Shown: positions 30,271 to 41,800 of the stretch, piece after piece | Numbering within the stretch: the stretch's first letter is position 1 | Layout: every line of letters starts with the position of its first letter | Assembly: GCA_001936135.1 (NCBI GenBank) | Contig: CP012817.1 | Location: 1,736,001-1,800,000, forward strand | Length of the DNA: 64,000 nt | Reading direction: 5' to 3' | Origin: Saccharomycopsis fibuligera x Saccharomycopsis cf. fibuligera | Lineage: Eukaryota; Ascomycota; Saccharomycetes; Ascoideales; Saccharomycopsidaceae | Made by a program: the position numbers and the translations under genes | The notes under the pieces: model-generated | Told to the model about the DNA's origin: nothing | The model's database searches: none | What the model saw: the letters and a program-made list of their open reading frames with translations, nothing else

Positions 30271-33200
30271 ATGTCAAGTGATAGGTTTATCAAACTACAA
30301 CAGGTTATGAGTTCCCCAGGTGCTCTAGCCAACTTCAGTTCAGATGAAAAATTGAAAGGTTCGGAGAACTTTCACGATTGGTTCTCCTTAGTATCAATCA
30401 AATTGAAAATGAGAGGGCTTGGTTTGTACAAGTACCTTGTCGACAATGATATCGGCGCTACTGATGAAAGCTCGGACGACTCGAGAGCCAGACTACAAAT
30501 GGCTTTGGATGATATCTTGACATTGATGATTGTCAATGGTGTTACTGGTGCTGCTCTCAGAAAGGCATCCAGTTATGATGGTTCTGGTCGTGATTTGTTT
30601 ATCTATTTGAAAGCCTCCTATGGTACAATGTCTGTGTTTAATGCTGTTGGTATGCTATCGGACTTCTTTGACCACAAGTGGAAGTCGAATGGCTCTAACC
30701 TCAACCTGTTGATCTCGAGCTTCGATGCATTGAATGTCTCGGTTATCAAGAATGTTACTGCTGATCTGTTTCTTACTTGCTTATTTCTTGCTGAGCTCAA
30801 ACGCGCCGGCTACGGTGAAGCTGCTGTGAAGGAGATCATTACAACATACCAAGCATCTCATAATTCCATGGAAACCTTTGATGTTGAATCCGCGATGGAT
30901 CTCGCGAGAGAATTGATTAAGGAAGACCCAAAGTCTACCGTTACTACTACTGAAACTGCTCTTGTCACTAGAAAGGCCAATAATGGTCAATGCTACAACT
31001 GTGGCAAGATAGGTCATTATGCAAGGGACTGTCGTCAACAGCCAAAGGATGAATTTAATGAGAAAATTCGAAAGCCAAAGAAAAATGGAAAACTGACTGG
31101 TAGTGCGTGGTTTGCATATTTAGGGCACGAGTCAAAGAGATCTGATTTGTTCTTCGATAGTGGTGCTTCCAGCCACATTATTTGTGACAGAGACTTGTTT
31201 ACTGAGTTACATGACTACAGCGGCGAGATTAATGGTATTGGTGGCAACAGTTTGAAGATCGTTGGGTGCGGCACCGCATCTATCAAGCTACCAACCGGTG
31301 AGGATGTCAGCTTGTTAAATGCTCTATATGCACCCGAGGCTACCGCTAATTTACTATCAATTTCAAAGGCAACTGGTAATGGAGCAAAACTATTGTTTGA
31401 AGATGAATGCATCAAGTTGTACCCCTCGATGGATATTGTGGGTATCAAAGACAGGCTCTCACATGGCTTGTACAGAGTGGGCTCTCCAAGTGACAAGCAC
31501 TTTGCTTACAAAGCTGCCCCTGGCATTGCGGTTGATAGGAAAGATTTGTGGCATCAAAGATTGGGCCATCCTAGCTTTGGTGTGTTCCGTGCGATTAACA
31601 AACAGTTTGGTTTGTGCGGTGATATTACAGAAGATATGAATGTGGAAGTGTGTGAACTGTGTGCATTAGGCAAGGCGGTTACAAGAAAACCAAAGCATGG
31701 ATGGTCAAAGCCACAACAGCCATTGCAGCTACTTCATATGGATGTGTGCGGGCCATTCAACTATGGATCGGTTGATGGCTCTCTCTACTTTCTTACAATC
31801 GTTGATGCCTATACTCGTTTCACCCATATCAAGTGCTTGAAAAGGAAATCTGACTGCACTGATGCGATTATTGATTTTGTGAAATACAGTGAGACCAATT
31901 TCAAGAGTCAAGGCAGAAACTACGTGTGTGGAGCTATCAGAACTGATAACGGCGGGGAGTTTGTGAACAACAAGTTGCACGCGTTCATGAAGGAGCGTGG
32001 AATTCGCCATGAGCTAACTGTCCCGCATCATTCCTATCAGAATGGTGTTGCTGAGAGGATGCATCGCACCATTCAGGAGAAGGCGCGAACTCTCATGTTG
32101 CACTCTGCTGCGCCGGTTCAGTTCTGGCCCGAAGCTGTTGCAACTGCTGCGTACTTGATCAATCGCAGCCCAACAAGAGTGCTTGGCAATGATATACCGT
32201 TCACCAAGTGGTACGACATGGAACCACTGCTTGATCATTTGAGAACCTTTGGATGCATTGGATATTGTGTTGTGCCAGCTGCATTGAGACATGGCAAGCT
32301 AAGTGCAACTTCGAAGAAGTGTGCCATGATGGGCTACGACAGAGATCACAAAGCATACAGGATGTATGATTCTGATGCCGGGCAGATAGTTGTCTCGGCA
32401 CAAGTAACGTTTGATGAACAACATTCGTTTTTCAAGTGGGCTACCCCTGCGCCTATGGCTGACAATGTGTCTACTACCACCTACGGGTCTGTCGCTGCGC
32501 CAGGCATTTCACCGGTTACTGCTGTACAGGATGAGGACCTTATCCCAGCCGATGTGACAGCCGCTGATACTGCTGGCACTGGCGAAGATGAAAGCACTGC
32601 TGAAGACGACACTGACGTACACGTTGACAATAGTGACGATGATGTCCCCTCGGATACTGGCAAAGATGGCTTCCTGCCGGTACAAGTGAAACGGAAGAGA
32701 CCCAGACCAAAAACTCATGTTGCTCCAAAGACTTTAATAACCAGAAACCCGTTCGACGTTCTTGAAGAGGTCCACGATGAATATGAAGCCTCGTCCTCCA
32801 GTTCCGATTCAGAGAGGGAATTGCCTAAACCAGAGACAAAAGTTAGAAAAGTTGCCACCGGCGACATTATCCCGTTTGTTCCGCATGGGTCCACTGGCGA
32901 AAGCGCCGTGGTTCCATTGCTCACTCCAAAGATTGAACCAACTGTTGAGGAGGTCGACGATGATGAAGATACTAGTGAATCAGAACTGAGTGACTCGCAG
33001 AGGCTATTGGGCTACGAAGCAAACCTTGCTGCTACTTGTTACATGGCTGGCAGTGCAGTCACCGAGAATGTGCCAATGAGTTACAAAAGTGCAATGCAGA
33101 CCGACGAACGGGATCAGTGGAAGGAAGCGTGTGAAAAAGAAATCGAAGCACACAAAGACAATAGCACCTATGAGTTGGTGACTTTGCCGGAAGGGCGAAA

Positions 33201-34659
33201 GCCAATCACCTGCAAGTGGGTGTTCACAATCAAGGATGGTGGCTTACACAAGGCAAGATTAGTTGCTCGTGGGTTCTCGCAATTGAAAGGTATCGACTAC
33301 AATGAAACGTTTGCTCCCGTTGTTCGTTACGAGTCCATCCGAATTATGTTGGCTGTCGCTGCTCTGAAAGGATTACAGGTTCATCAGATGGATGTGAAGA
33401 CTGCGTTCTTGAATGGTGAGCTTGAGGAAGAATTATACATGACACAACCAGAAGGCTATGTTGCAAAGGGCAATGAAGATAAAGTGCTCAGATTGAAGAA
33501 GAGCTTGTATGGTTTGAAACAGGCTCCTCTTGTGTGGAATGACAAGATCAACGGCGTCTTGGCAAAGCTAGGCTTCAGACGGAATCAAGCTGAGTATTGC
33601 CTATACACTCGCAAAAGTGAAAAGTCCTTTGTGATGGTTGCGCTATATGTGGATGATTTGCTTATTGCTGGTAGCACCAAGGAAGCAATAGACATTGTGA
33701 AAACAGAGCTAATGAATGAGTTTAAAATGAAAGACTTGGGTGCTACAAAGAAGTTCCTAGGTATGAACATTGAGCAGACAGAGAGTGGGATCAAGTTGAG
33801 TCTTCGAGACTACATTCAGTCGTTGCTTAGCGAGTTTGGAATGCAAGACTGTCACAGTGAACCCACACCAGCAGTTGTCGGACAGGACTTGACGAGCGCG
33901 GACACAGGCAGTAAAGACTGTGATGCTACTAGGTACAGATCCATTATTGGAAAGCTCTTGTTTGCTGCTAATACGGTCAGAGCAGACATAAGCTACGTTG
34001 TTGGTGTATTGTCGAGATACCTCAAAGAGCCCAAGGAGGTCCACCTTCGTGCTGCGAAACGAGTACTAAGATATTTGAAAGGCACAGCAGATGTTGGTTT
34101 ATTTTATCAAAGCCACAACCAGACAACTCGCTTACAGGGCTACTGTGATGCAGACTGGGCAAACGACAAGGCTACGAGGAAGTCCACCACCGGTTTTGTG
34201 TTCAAATATGCTGGTGGTGCAATAACTTGGAGATCGAAGAAGCAGCCAACGGTTGCATTGTCTACTGCTGAAGCAGAGTATATGGCATTGTGTGAGGGTG
34301 CCAAAGAAGGCTTATGGCTAAGGCAGTTGTTCAACGAGTTTGGCATTGCAATTGAGTCTGTCAAGATGTACGACGACAACCAGAGCTGCATTGAAATAGC
34401 CAAACACCCTAGCTCCCATCACAGAACGAAGCACATTGACATCAGGTTGAATTTCATCAGGGACCATATTGCCAAGGGCCGAATTCAATTAGAGTACTTA
34501 TCAACTGGAGTCATGGTTGCCGATATCTTTACCAAAGCCATACCGGCCGACCAGTTCCAACTACTACGTGGTTATTGTGGGATGCGAGACTTTGAATTAA
34601 GAGAGAGTGTTGTGAGTAATAATTCAAAGATAGATCCAGTTGCTTCTAGAAAGTTCTAG
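30271..34659 (+). CDS. CopB-2 Gag-Pol polyprotein (about 1462 aa), frame whole
   Basis: One open frame with copia order. Motifs: zinc knuckle [14 protein letters not shown] (about residue 241); protease [10 protein letters not shown] (about 293); integrase HHCC region and [17 protein letters not shown] and GVAERMHRT (about 490-597); acidic Ser/Thr-rich linker (about 730-910); reverse transcriptase [20 protein letters not shown] and LYVDDLLIAGS (about 980-1130); RNase H YCDADWAND and STAEAEYMALCEG (about 1290-1335). I chose the ATG at 30271 ([11 protein letters not shown]) because the upstream extension has only a GTG. The first 11 codons lie in the 5' LTR, the last 17 codons and stop in the 3' LTR, and the primer site lies in the frame, so the element is almost entirely coding. 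Confidence 0.94.
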   Translation: MSSDRFIKLQQVMSSPGALANFSSDEKLKGSENFHDWFSLVSIKLKMRGLGLYKYLVDNDIGATDESSDDSRARLQMALDDILTLMIVNGVTGAALRKASSYDGSGRDLFIYLKASYGTMSVFNAVGMLSDFFDHKWKSNGSNLNLLISSFDALNVSVIKNVTADLFLTCLFLAELKRAGYGEAAVKEIITTYQASHNSMETFDVESAMDLARELIKEDPKSTVTTTETALVTRKANNGQCYNCGKIGHYARDCRQQPKDEFNEKIRKPKKNGKLTGSAWFAYLGHESKRSDLFFDSGASSHIICDRDLFTELHDYSGEINGIGGNSLKIVGCGTASIKLPTGEDVSLLNALYAPEATANLLSISKATGNGAKLLFEDECIKLYPSMDIVGIKDRLSHGLYRVGSPSDKHFAYKAAPGIAVDRKDLWHQRLGHPSFGVFRAINKQFGLCGDITEDMNVEVCELCALGKAVTRKPKHGWSKPQQPLQLLHMDVCGPFNYGSVDGSLYFLTIVDAYTRFTHIKCLKRKSDCTDAIIDFVKYSETNFKSQGRNYVCGAIRTDNGGEFVNNKLHAFMKERGIRHELTVPHHSYQNGVAERMHRTIQEKARTLMLHSAAPVQFWPEAVATAAYLINRSPTRVLGNDIPFTKWYDMEPLLDHLRTFGCIGYCVVPAALRHGKLSATSKKCAMMGYDRDHKAYRMYDSDAGQIVVSAQVTFDEQHSFFKWATPAPMADNVSTTTYGSVAAPGISPVTAVQDEDLIPADVTAADTAGTGEDESTAEDDTDVHVDNSDDDVPSDTGKDGFLPVQVKRKRPRPKTHVAPKTLITRNPFDVLEEVHDEYEASSSSSDSERELPKPETKVRKVATGDIIPFVPHGSTGESAVVPLLTPKIEPTVEEVDDDEDTSESELSDSQRLLGYEANLAATCYMAGSAVTENVPMSYKSAMQTDERDQWKEACEKEIEAHKDNSTYELVTLPEGRKPITCKWVFTIKDGGLHKARLVARGFSQLKGIDYNETFAPVVRYESIRIMLAVAALKGLQVHQMDVKTAFLNGELEEELYMTQPEGYVAKGNEDKVLRLKKSLYGLKQAPLVWNDKINGVLAKLGFRRNQAEYCLYTRKSEKSFVMVALYVDDLLIAGSTKEAIDIVKTELMNEFKMKDLGATKKFLGMNIEQTESGIKLSLRDYIQSLLSEFGMQDCHSEPTPAVVGQDLTSADTGSKDCDATRYRSIIGKLLFAANTVRADISYVVGVLSRYLKEPKEVHLRAAKRVLRYLKGTADVGLFYQSHNQTTRLQGYCDADWANDKATRKSTTGFVFKYAGGAITWRSKKQPTVALSTAEAEYMALCEGAKEGLWLRQLFNEFGIAIESVKMYDDNQSCIEIAKHPSSHHRTKHIDIRLNFIRDHIAKGRIQLEYLSTGVMVADIFTKAIPADQFQLLRGYCGMRDFELRESVVSNNSKIDPVASRKF
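30303..30311 (+). other. CopB-2 primer-binding site (initiator tRNA-Met anticodon arm), inside gag
   Basis: GGTTATGAG abuts the LTR end and is complementary to CUCAUAACC of the yeast initiator tRNA-Met anticodon loop, ending at nucleotide 40. Drosophila copia has GGTTATGGGCCC at the same place and is known to prime from a cut initiator tRNA half. The match is nine bases, after which it diverges. Confidence 0.75.
34599..34607 (+). other. CopB-2 polypurine tract, inside pol
   Basis: AAGAGAGAG immediately before the 3' LTR at 34608; it is translated as part of the pol C-terminus. Confidence 0.75.
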
Positions 34660-35151
34660 AATATTCCATGAGTTTCCAGAGGATTCGATGCTGTTCTAGA
34701 ATGTTCCACGATATACGAGAAAATACGAGATTGTTCGAGAACATTCTAGAAGGTTGCATAATATACGAGACATATACGAGAAAGCTCTAGAATCTTCCAT
34801 GAAGTTCCATAATGTTCCATGAAGTTCCATAATGTTCCATGAAGTTCCATAGTGTTCCATAGTGTTCCATGAAGTTCCATGATGTTCCAAGAAGTTCCAT
34901 GATGTTCCATACATTTCCGTGCATATCCGTGCAGTTCCGGAATATTCTAGAAGATTCTATGTGGCCACACTAGTCATGCATCAGTCCCGGCACAGCCACC
35001 CTGACTGACTATAAATAAGGGGCGTCTCCTCCATCTTTGTGACTGATTGATGTTATTCATATATAGGATATAGTTAATAACAACAAGTGTTTTGTGATTT
35101 ATTTTCAGGATATAACGTTATGTCAAGTGATAGGTTTATCAAACTACAACA
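34608..35151 (+). repeat. CopB-2 3' LTR (544 bp)
   Basis: Same sequence as the 5' LTR by eye, including the leader-like end with the gag ATG region (35086-35151). Right flank AACAT. Confidence 0.94.
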
Positions 35152-35156
35152 AACAT

Positions 35157-38100
35157 AGCCTTCTGGTTGTGTCATGTATAATTCTTCCTCAAGCTCACCA
35201 TTCAAGAACGCAGTCTTCACATCCATCTGATGAACCTGTAATCCTTTCAGAGCAGCGACAGCCAACATAATTCGGATGGACTCGTAACGAACAACGGGAG
35301 CAAACGTTTCATTGTAGTCGATACCTTTCAATTGCGAGAACCCACGAGCAACTAATCTTGCCTTGTGTAAGCCACCATCCTTGATTGTGAACACCCACTT
35401 GCAGGTGATTGGCTTTCGCCCTTCCGGCAAAGTCACCAACTCATAGGTGCTATTGTCTTTGTGTGCTTCGATTTCTTTTTCACACGCTTCCTTCCACTGA
35501 TCCCGTTCGTCGGTCTGCATTGCACTTTTGTAACTCATTGGCACATTCTCGGTGACTGCACTGCCAGCCATGTAACAAGTAGCAGCAAGGTTTGCTTCGT
35601 AGCCCAATAGCCTCTGCGAGTCACTCAGTTCTGATTCACTAGTATCTTCATCATCGTCGACCTCCTCAACAGTTGGTTCAATCTTTGGAGTGAGCAATGG
35701 AACCACGGCGCTTTCGCCAGTGGACCCATGCGGAACAAACGGGATAATGTCGCCGGTGGCAACTTTTCTAACTTTTGTCTCTGGTTTAGGCAATTCCCTC
35801 TCTGAATCGGAACTGGAGGACGAGGCTTCATATTCATCGTGGACCTCTTCAAGAACGTCGAACGGGTTTCTGGTTATTAAAGTCTTTGGAGCAACATGAG
35901 TTTTTGGTCTGGGTCTCTTCCGTTTCACTTGTACCGGCAGGAAGCCATCTTTGCCAGTATCCGAGGGGACATCATCGTCACTATTGTCAACGTGTACGTC
36001 AGTGTCGTCTTCAGCAGTGCTTTCATCTTCGCCAGTGCCAGCAGTATCAGCGGCTGTCACATCGGCTGGGATAAGGTCCTCATCCTGTACAGCAGTAACC
36101 GGTGAAATGCCTGGCGCAGCGACAGACCCGTAGGTGGTAGTAGACACATTGTCAGCCATAGGCGCAGGGGTAGCCCACTTGAAAAACGAATGTTGTTCAT
36201 CAAACGTTACTTGTGCCGAGACAACTATCTGCCCGGCATCAGAATCATACATCCTGTATGCTTTGTGATCTCTGTCGTAGCCCATCATGGCACACTTCTT
36301 CGAAGTTGCACTTAGCTTGCCATGTCTCAATGCAGCTGGCACAACACAATATCCAATGCATCCAAAGGTTCTCAAATGATCAAGCAGTGGTTCCATGTCG
36401 TACCACTTGGTGAACGGTATATCATTGCCAAGCACTCTTGTTGGGCTGCGATTGATCAAGTACGCAGCAGTTGCAACAGCTTCGGGCCAGAACTGAACCG
36501 GCGCAGCAGAGTGCAACATGAGAGTTCGCGCCTTCTCCTGAATGGTGCGATGCATCCTCTCAGCAACACCATTCTGATAGGAATGATGCGGGACAGTTAG
36601 CTCATGGCGAATTCCACGCTCCTTCATGAACGCGTGCAACTTGTTGTTCACAAACTCCCCGCCGTTATCAGTTCTGATAGCTCCACACACGTAGTTTCTG
36701 CCTTGACTCTTGAAATTGGTCTCACTGTATTTCACAAAATCAATAATCGCATCAGTGCAGTCAGATTTCCTTTTCAAGCACTTGATATGGGTGAAACGAG
36801 TATAGGCATCAACGATTGTAAGAAAGTAGAGAGAGCCATCAACCGATCCATAGTTGAATGGCCCGCACACATCCATATGAAGTAGCTGCAATGGCTGTTG
36901 TGGCTTTGACCATCCATGCTTTGGTTTTCTTGTAACCGCCTTGCCTAATGCACACAGTTCACACACTTCCACATTCATATCTTCTGTAATATCACCGCAC
37001 AAACCAAACTGTTTGTTAATCGCACGGAACACACCAAAGCTAGGATGGCCCAATCTTTGATGCCACAAATCTTTCCTATCAACCGCAATGCCAGGGGCAG
37101 CTTTGTAAGCAAAGTGCTTGTCACTTGGAGAGCCCACTCTGTACAAGCCATGTGAGAGCCTGTCTTTGATACCCACAATATCCATCGAGGGGTACAACTT
37201 GATGCATTCATCTTCAAACAATAGTTTTGCTCCATTACCAGTTGCCTTTGAAATTGATAGTAAATTAGCGGTAGCCTCGGGTGCATATAGAGCATTTAAC
37301 AAGCTGACATCCTCACCGGTTGGTAGCTTGATAGATGCGGTGCCGCACCCAACGATCTTCAAACTGTTGCCACCAATACCATTAATCTCGCCGCTGTAGT
37401 CATGTAACTCAGTAAACAAGTCTCTGTCACAAATAATGTGGCTGGAAGCACCACTATCGAAGAACAAATCAGATCTCTTTGACTCGTGCCCTAAATATGC
37501 AAACCACGCACTACCAGTCAGTTTTCCATTTTTCTTTGGCTTTCGAATTTTCTCATTAAATTCATCCTTTGGCTGTTGACGACAGTCCCTTGCATAATGA
37601 CCTATCTTGCCACAGTTGTAGCATTGACCATTATTGGCCTTTCTAGTGACAAGAGCAGTTTCAGTAGTAGTAACGGTAGACTTTGGGTCTTCCTTAATCA
37701 ATTCTCTCGCGAGATCCATCGCGGATTCAACATCAAAGGTTTCCATGGAATTATGAGATGCTTGGTATGTTGTAATGATCTCCTTCACAGCAGCTTCACC
37801 GTAGCCGGCGCGTTTGAGCTCAGCAAGAAATAAGCAAGTAAGAAACAGATCAGCAGTAACATTCTTGATAACCGAGACATTCAATGCATCGAAGCTCGAG
37901 ATCAACAGGTTGAGGTTAGAGCCATTCGACTTCCACTTGTGGTCAAAGAAGTCCGATAGCATACCAACAGCATTAAACACAGACATTGTACCATAGGAGG
38001 CTTTCAAATAGATAAACAAATCACGACCAGAACCATCATAACTGGATGCCTTTCTGAGAGCAGCACCAGTAACACCATTGACAATCATCAATGTCAAGAT

Positions 38101-38343
38101 ATCATCCAAAGCCATTTGTAGTCTGGCTCTCGAGTCGTCCGAGCTTTCATCAGTAGCGCCGATATCATTGTCGACAAGGTACTTGTACAAACCAAGCCCT
38201 CTCATTTTCAATTTGATTGATACTAAGGAGAACCAATCGTGAAAGTTCTCCGAACCTTTCAATTTTTCATCTGAACTGAAGTTGGCTAGAGCACCTGGGG
38301 AACTCATAACCTGTTGTAGTTTGATAAACCTATCACTTGACAT
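35157..38343 (-). pseudogene. CopB-1 gag to reverse transcriptase, N-terminal segment
   Basis: An open minus-strand segment starting at the LTR-embedded ATG (38341-38343) and carrying the Gag zinc knuckle, DSGAS protease, integrase and the first part of reverse transcriptase, ending at the CopB-2 insertion. The protein is virtually the same as CopB-2. Confidence 0.94.
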
Positions 38344-38855
38344 AACGTTATATCCTGAAAATGAATCACAAAACACTTGTTGTTATTAACTATATCCTAT
38401 ATATGAATAACATCAATCAGTCACAAAGATGGAGGAGACGCCCCTTATTTATAGTCAGTCAGGGTGGCTGTGCCGGGACTGATGCATGACTAGTGTGGCC
38501 ACATAGAATCTTCTAGAATATTCCGGAACTGCACGGATATGCACGGAAATGTATGGAACATCATGGAACTTCTTGGAACATCATGGAACTTCATGGAACA
38601 CTATGGAACACTATGGAACTTCATGGAACATTATGGAACTTCATGGAACATTATGGAACTTCATGGAAGATTCTAGAGCTTTCTCGTATATGTCTCGTAT
38701 ATTATGCAACCTTCTAGAATGTTCTCGAACAATCTCGTATTTTCTCGTATATCGTGGAACATTCTAGAACAGCATCGAATCCTCTGGAAACTCATGGAAT
38801 ATTCTAGAACTTTCTAGAAGCAACTGGATCTATCTTTGAATTATTACTCACAACA
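38312..38855 (-). repeat. CopB-1 5' LTR (544 bp)
   Basis: Complete CopB LTR in minus orientation with all heat-shock-like clusters; outer flank CAATG at 38856-38860. The primer site beside it reads GGTTATGAG on the minus strand. Confidence 0.95.
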
Positions 38856-41800
38856 CAATGAAGTTTAGCATGCTGAGCTTGATTGATCCATTAGCGAGCT
38901 GCTCGACCGTGACACCCAAGAAGATTTCAGGAAATCCCAAATCTTTCATCTTGAACTTCAGATTGAGAGCAGCCTTGATGTCATCAACAATCTTGTGGGT
39001 CTTGCCACAGATAAGCAAGTCGTCCACATAAATAGCAACAAGACAATCCTTTCCTCTGAACAAGCATGGGTCTATAGCACTGGCTTGCAAACCGGCACCA
39101 ACAAGAACCTTGGAGATTGTATCGTACCAGATCTTTGGCGACTGTTTCAATCCGTACAATCCCTTCTTCAATTTCCACAAATGTCCTTTTGGTGTGGACG
39201 TACCAGCTGGTGGTCTAACAAACACATCGAAGTCAATATCACCGTAGAGAAAAGCAGTAGAGGTGTCCATCTGGCACACGACATAGTTGTTCAAAGCAGC
39301 AAGCGCAAATGTGATTCGCATAGTGTCAAAGCTCATTACAGGAGCCCACGAGTTGAGGAAGTTGACACCTTTCTCTTGACTGAACCCTTTGCAGACCAAA
39401 CGCGCCTTGAAGCGCTCGCCACTTGGATCATCTTTAACAGTAAACACCCAGCGGGAGGCAATAGATTGAATGCCTGGAGACTCCTTGACTAGCTCATACA
39501 CATTAAGATTGTCCAATGCAGACAACTCTTCGGCCATAGCAGCGATCCATCTCTCCTTCTCGCTTGAGTTGAGTACCTGATGATAGTTCTCTGGAATAAG
39601 ATACTTGGTACGGGCCACAGCAAGAAAAGCATGTTCCGCATCACTGAGATAACCACTAATGTCACTGTCTGGCTCTCCGTCTGTGAGAAACAACCTGGAA
39701 GGGCCTGCCTCAACTGCTTTGGGGCCTTCAATAGACCTGATAGGTATAGAGCCAACGTCGTTCAAGTACTGCTTCCCATGGTCAGCAAAAGCTTCTCTAG
39801 CATCAGCCGCGCTAACATTCTTCTCGGCCATTGATTGGTAGGCGGCCTGGCGCTTAGTGATAGGAGTAACTGTGTTTGGGGCAAACTCAAGCATAAGCTT
39901 CTTGGTTGGCTTCCGGTTGATGATGGAAATAGGATCATCACTCAGTTCAGAGTCAGAAGCAGCGGCTCTTTTGACGGCAGCCAGAGTTTTTGGCACTGTA
40001 GCAACTGTTTGCTGGTCTGCTGAGTCACTATGCTCCACCATGGAGTTGTCCGACTCTGCAACAATTCTCTCATCATCCTCTTCCCTGCTTTCGGTACCTT
40101 GTTGAATATTCATGTCTTGGCCTTGAATAGAGACCTCACCAACAGGTAAACTAGGGGAACCACTGGAACCTGAATAACCTGAATAACCAGCAGAGCCACC
40201 AGCTGAGTATGTGACAGAAGATTCCCTTTCACCTTGCTTGAACGGATAAACGTCAGGGAGAAAGTTGAACGCAGAGCTTCTCAAGATTCGGTATGTACTG
40301 TCTTCAAGGATGAAGGCAATGCTTGTAGTCTTGTGGAATCCCAAGAAAGTACCTTTGAAGTCTTTTCCAATAATCTTGTTCCCGGCAGTAAAGTTTTTCG
40401 CAAAGATGCGACAGCCAAATGGCGCAGTTGTACCCATGGTTTTTGAGCGGGCAGAAAATTCCTCGTATGGCGAAGGACCACCGTTTCTGGGCAAGTAGTT
40501 GTGCAAGAAGACAGCGTGGTTGAAGCAAAAATTCCAGTATTCCTTTGAGATACCGGAGCTGATCATCAAAAGTTTGACTTTCTCGATGATTGTGCGATTC
40601 AAACGCTCAGAGGAACCATTCTGGTGGCTTGAGTAAGGCGCAGTGAACTCTGCTTCAATGAAGTCCTGACCTTGGTGGTCTCCAGCAAGAAACTTCTTGA
40701 GCAAAACAGTATCAAACTCGTTATCGGCACGGAACTTGACAATCTTCTTGCCTTGGTGTTGTAAGACATTGCTCATATACTGTAAGCATTCAATAGTCTT
40801 GGAGCTGATCTCCGACTTGTAGCGCAAAACCCTGACGACAGCAAAGCTGGAGCGTCTGTCAGAAACAATCAAGCCGTAGATGTTGTTATGTGGGCCAACC
40901 ACATCCGCTTGAATCATCTCCCCAATGTCAAAGTCTTCTGGCTTGCTGTGGGAGTTGCCAGAGCGTTTTTGAACGACAGAGTTGCAGGTCTCGCAAGTCT
41001 TCAACACATTCTTGATCTCTTGGTCAGTGAAGCCCATGTGTTTGATGATAGCTTTCAACTGCTTAAACTTGGCATGTCCGTTTGCAATGTGGCATTGCAT
41101 AATGTCTTTGGCACCGTCTGTGTCACCAAGCAAAACCAAATCCGTAGCAGGAGAGTTGACAACGGTTTTAACCGAGGCGGGGTCAACAACCCAAAATTTT
41201 CCATGCTTGGGAACTTGAATCACTTGATTGCCTCTGGAGATCAATCCACAGTGTTTGGTTAAGTGGATTTCATAATCCTTCTCAGTTAACTTGTGGCAGC
41301 TAAGCAAGTTTCTCGGAGCCTGTTCAATAAGCTTTGCATCTTCGACCTTGAGGTTTCCAATGCTAACAGTGCCTTCAATAACACAATTAGTAGTGCTGCT
41401 GATTCCTTGAACAGTGACGTTCGAGACCTTCTTGTCCAGCAACAATGCTCCGTCGTTGACAACATTGATACCAGCACCGCTGTCTAGAACAAAACGTTTG
41501 TCGGCAGCATCATCGGCGAGATAGACCTCTTCAACAAAGTGAGTCTCTTCGCCTGACTCAGGCAGCTCAGTCGAAGTGTCAATGACAATCTGACCGTCAC
41601 CGTTGTTAATGACTTCAGCACCAAGTGGGACTTCAACGAGGTTGACAAGCTCCTTGCGTCCCTTGTGTGACTGGTTTCTGTGCTTGTTTTTGTAGCACTC
41701 GTTGCTGTAGTGGCCAAGCTTGTCGCAGCTGTAACACTTGATGAGGAAAACAGGCTTCTTTTTCAGTTTCACATCAGCTAACTGGGCCAACTCCTCGGTG

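Larger units (their letters stand above)
29759..30302 (+). repeat. CopB-2 5' LTR (544 bp) with heat-shock-like promoter and gag ATG
   Basis: TGTTGTGAGT...CTACAACA. It contains, in order: the tail of the pol frame (as seen in the 3' copy), three heat-shock-element-like clusters, a 10-bp phased TTCC array, a TATA box at 30161, and the gag start at 30271. The end CAACA followed by GGTTATG is the same arrangement as in Drosophila copia. Confidence 0.93.
29759..35151 (+). mobile_element. CopB-2, complete CopB element inserted head-opposed into CopB-1
   Basis: A 5393-bp element with 544-bp LTRs (29759-30302 and 34608-35151) that appear identical, duplication AACAT (29754-29758 and 35152-35156), and one long open frame. 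The duplication fixes the LTR end at CTACAACA, which puts the gag ATG inside the LTR. It looks whole and very recent. Confidence 0.96.
22582..38855 (-). mobile_element. CopB-1, inserted in CopA-5; interrupted by CopA-6 and CopB-2
   Basis: CopB LTR ends at 22582 and 38855 are flanked by CAATG (22577-22581 and 38856-38860). Its own sequence is 22582-22660, 28144-29758 and 35157-38855. The two 544-bp LTRs appear identical by eye once the CopA-6 insertion is set aside, so CopB-1 is young. It is broken by two insertions and otherwise looks open. Confidence 0.95.
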
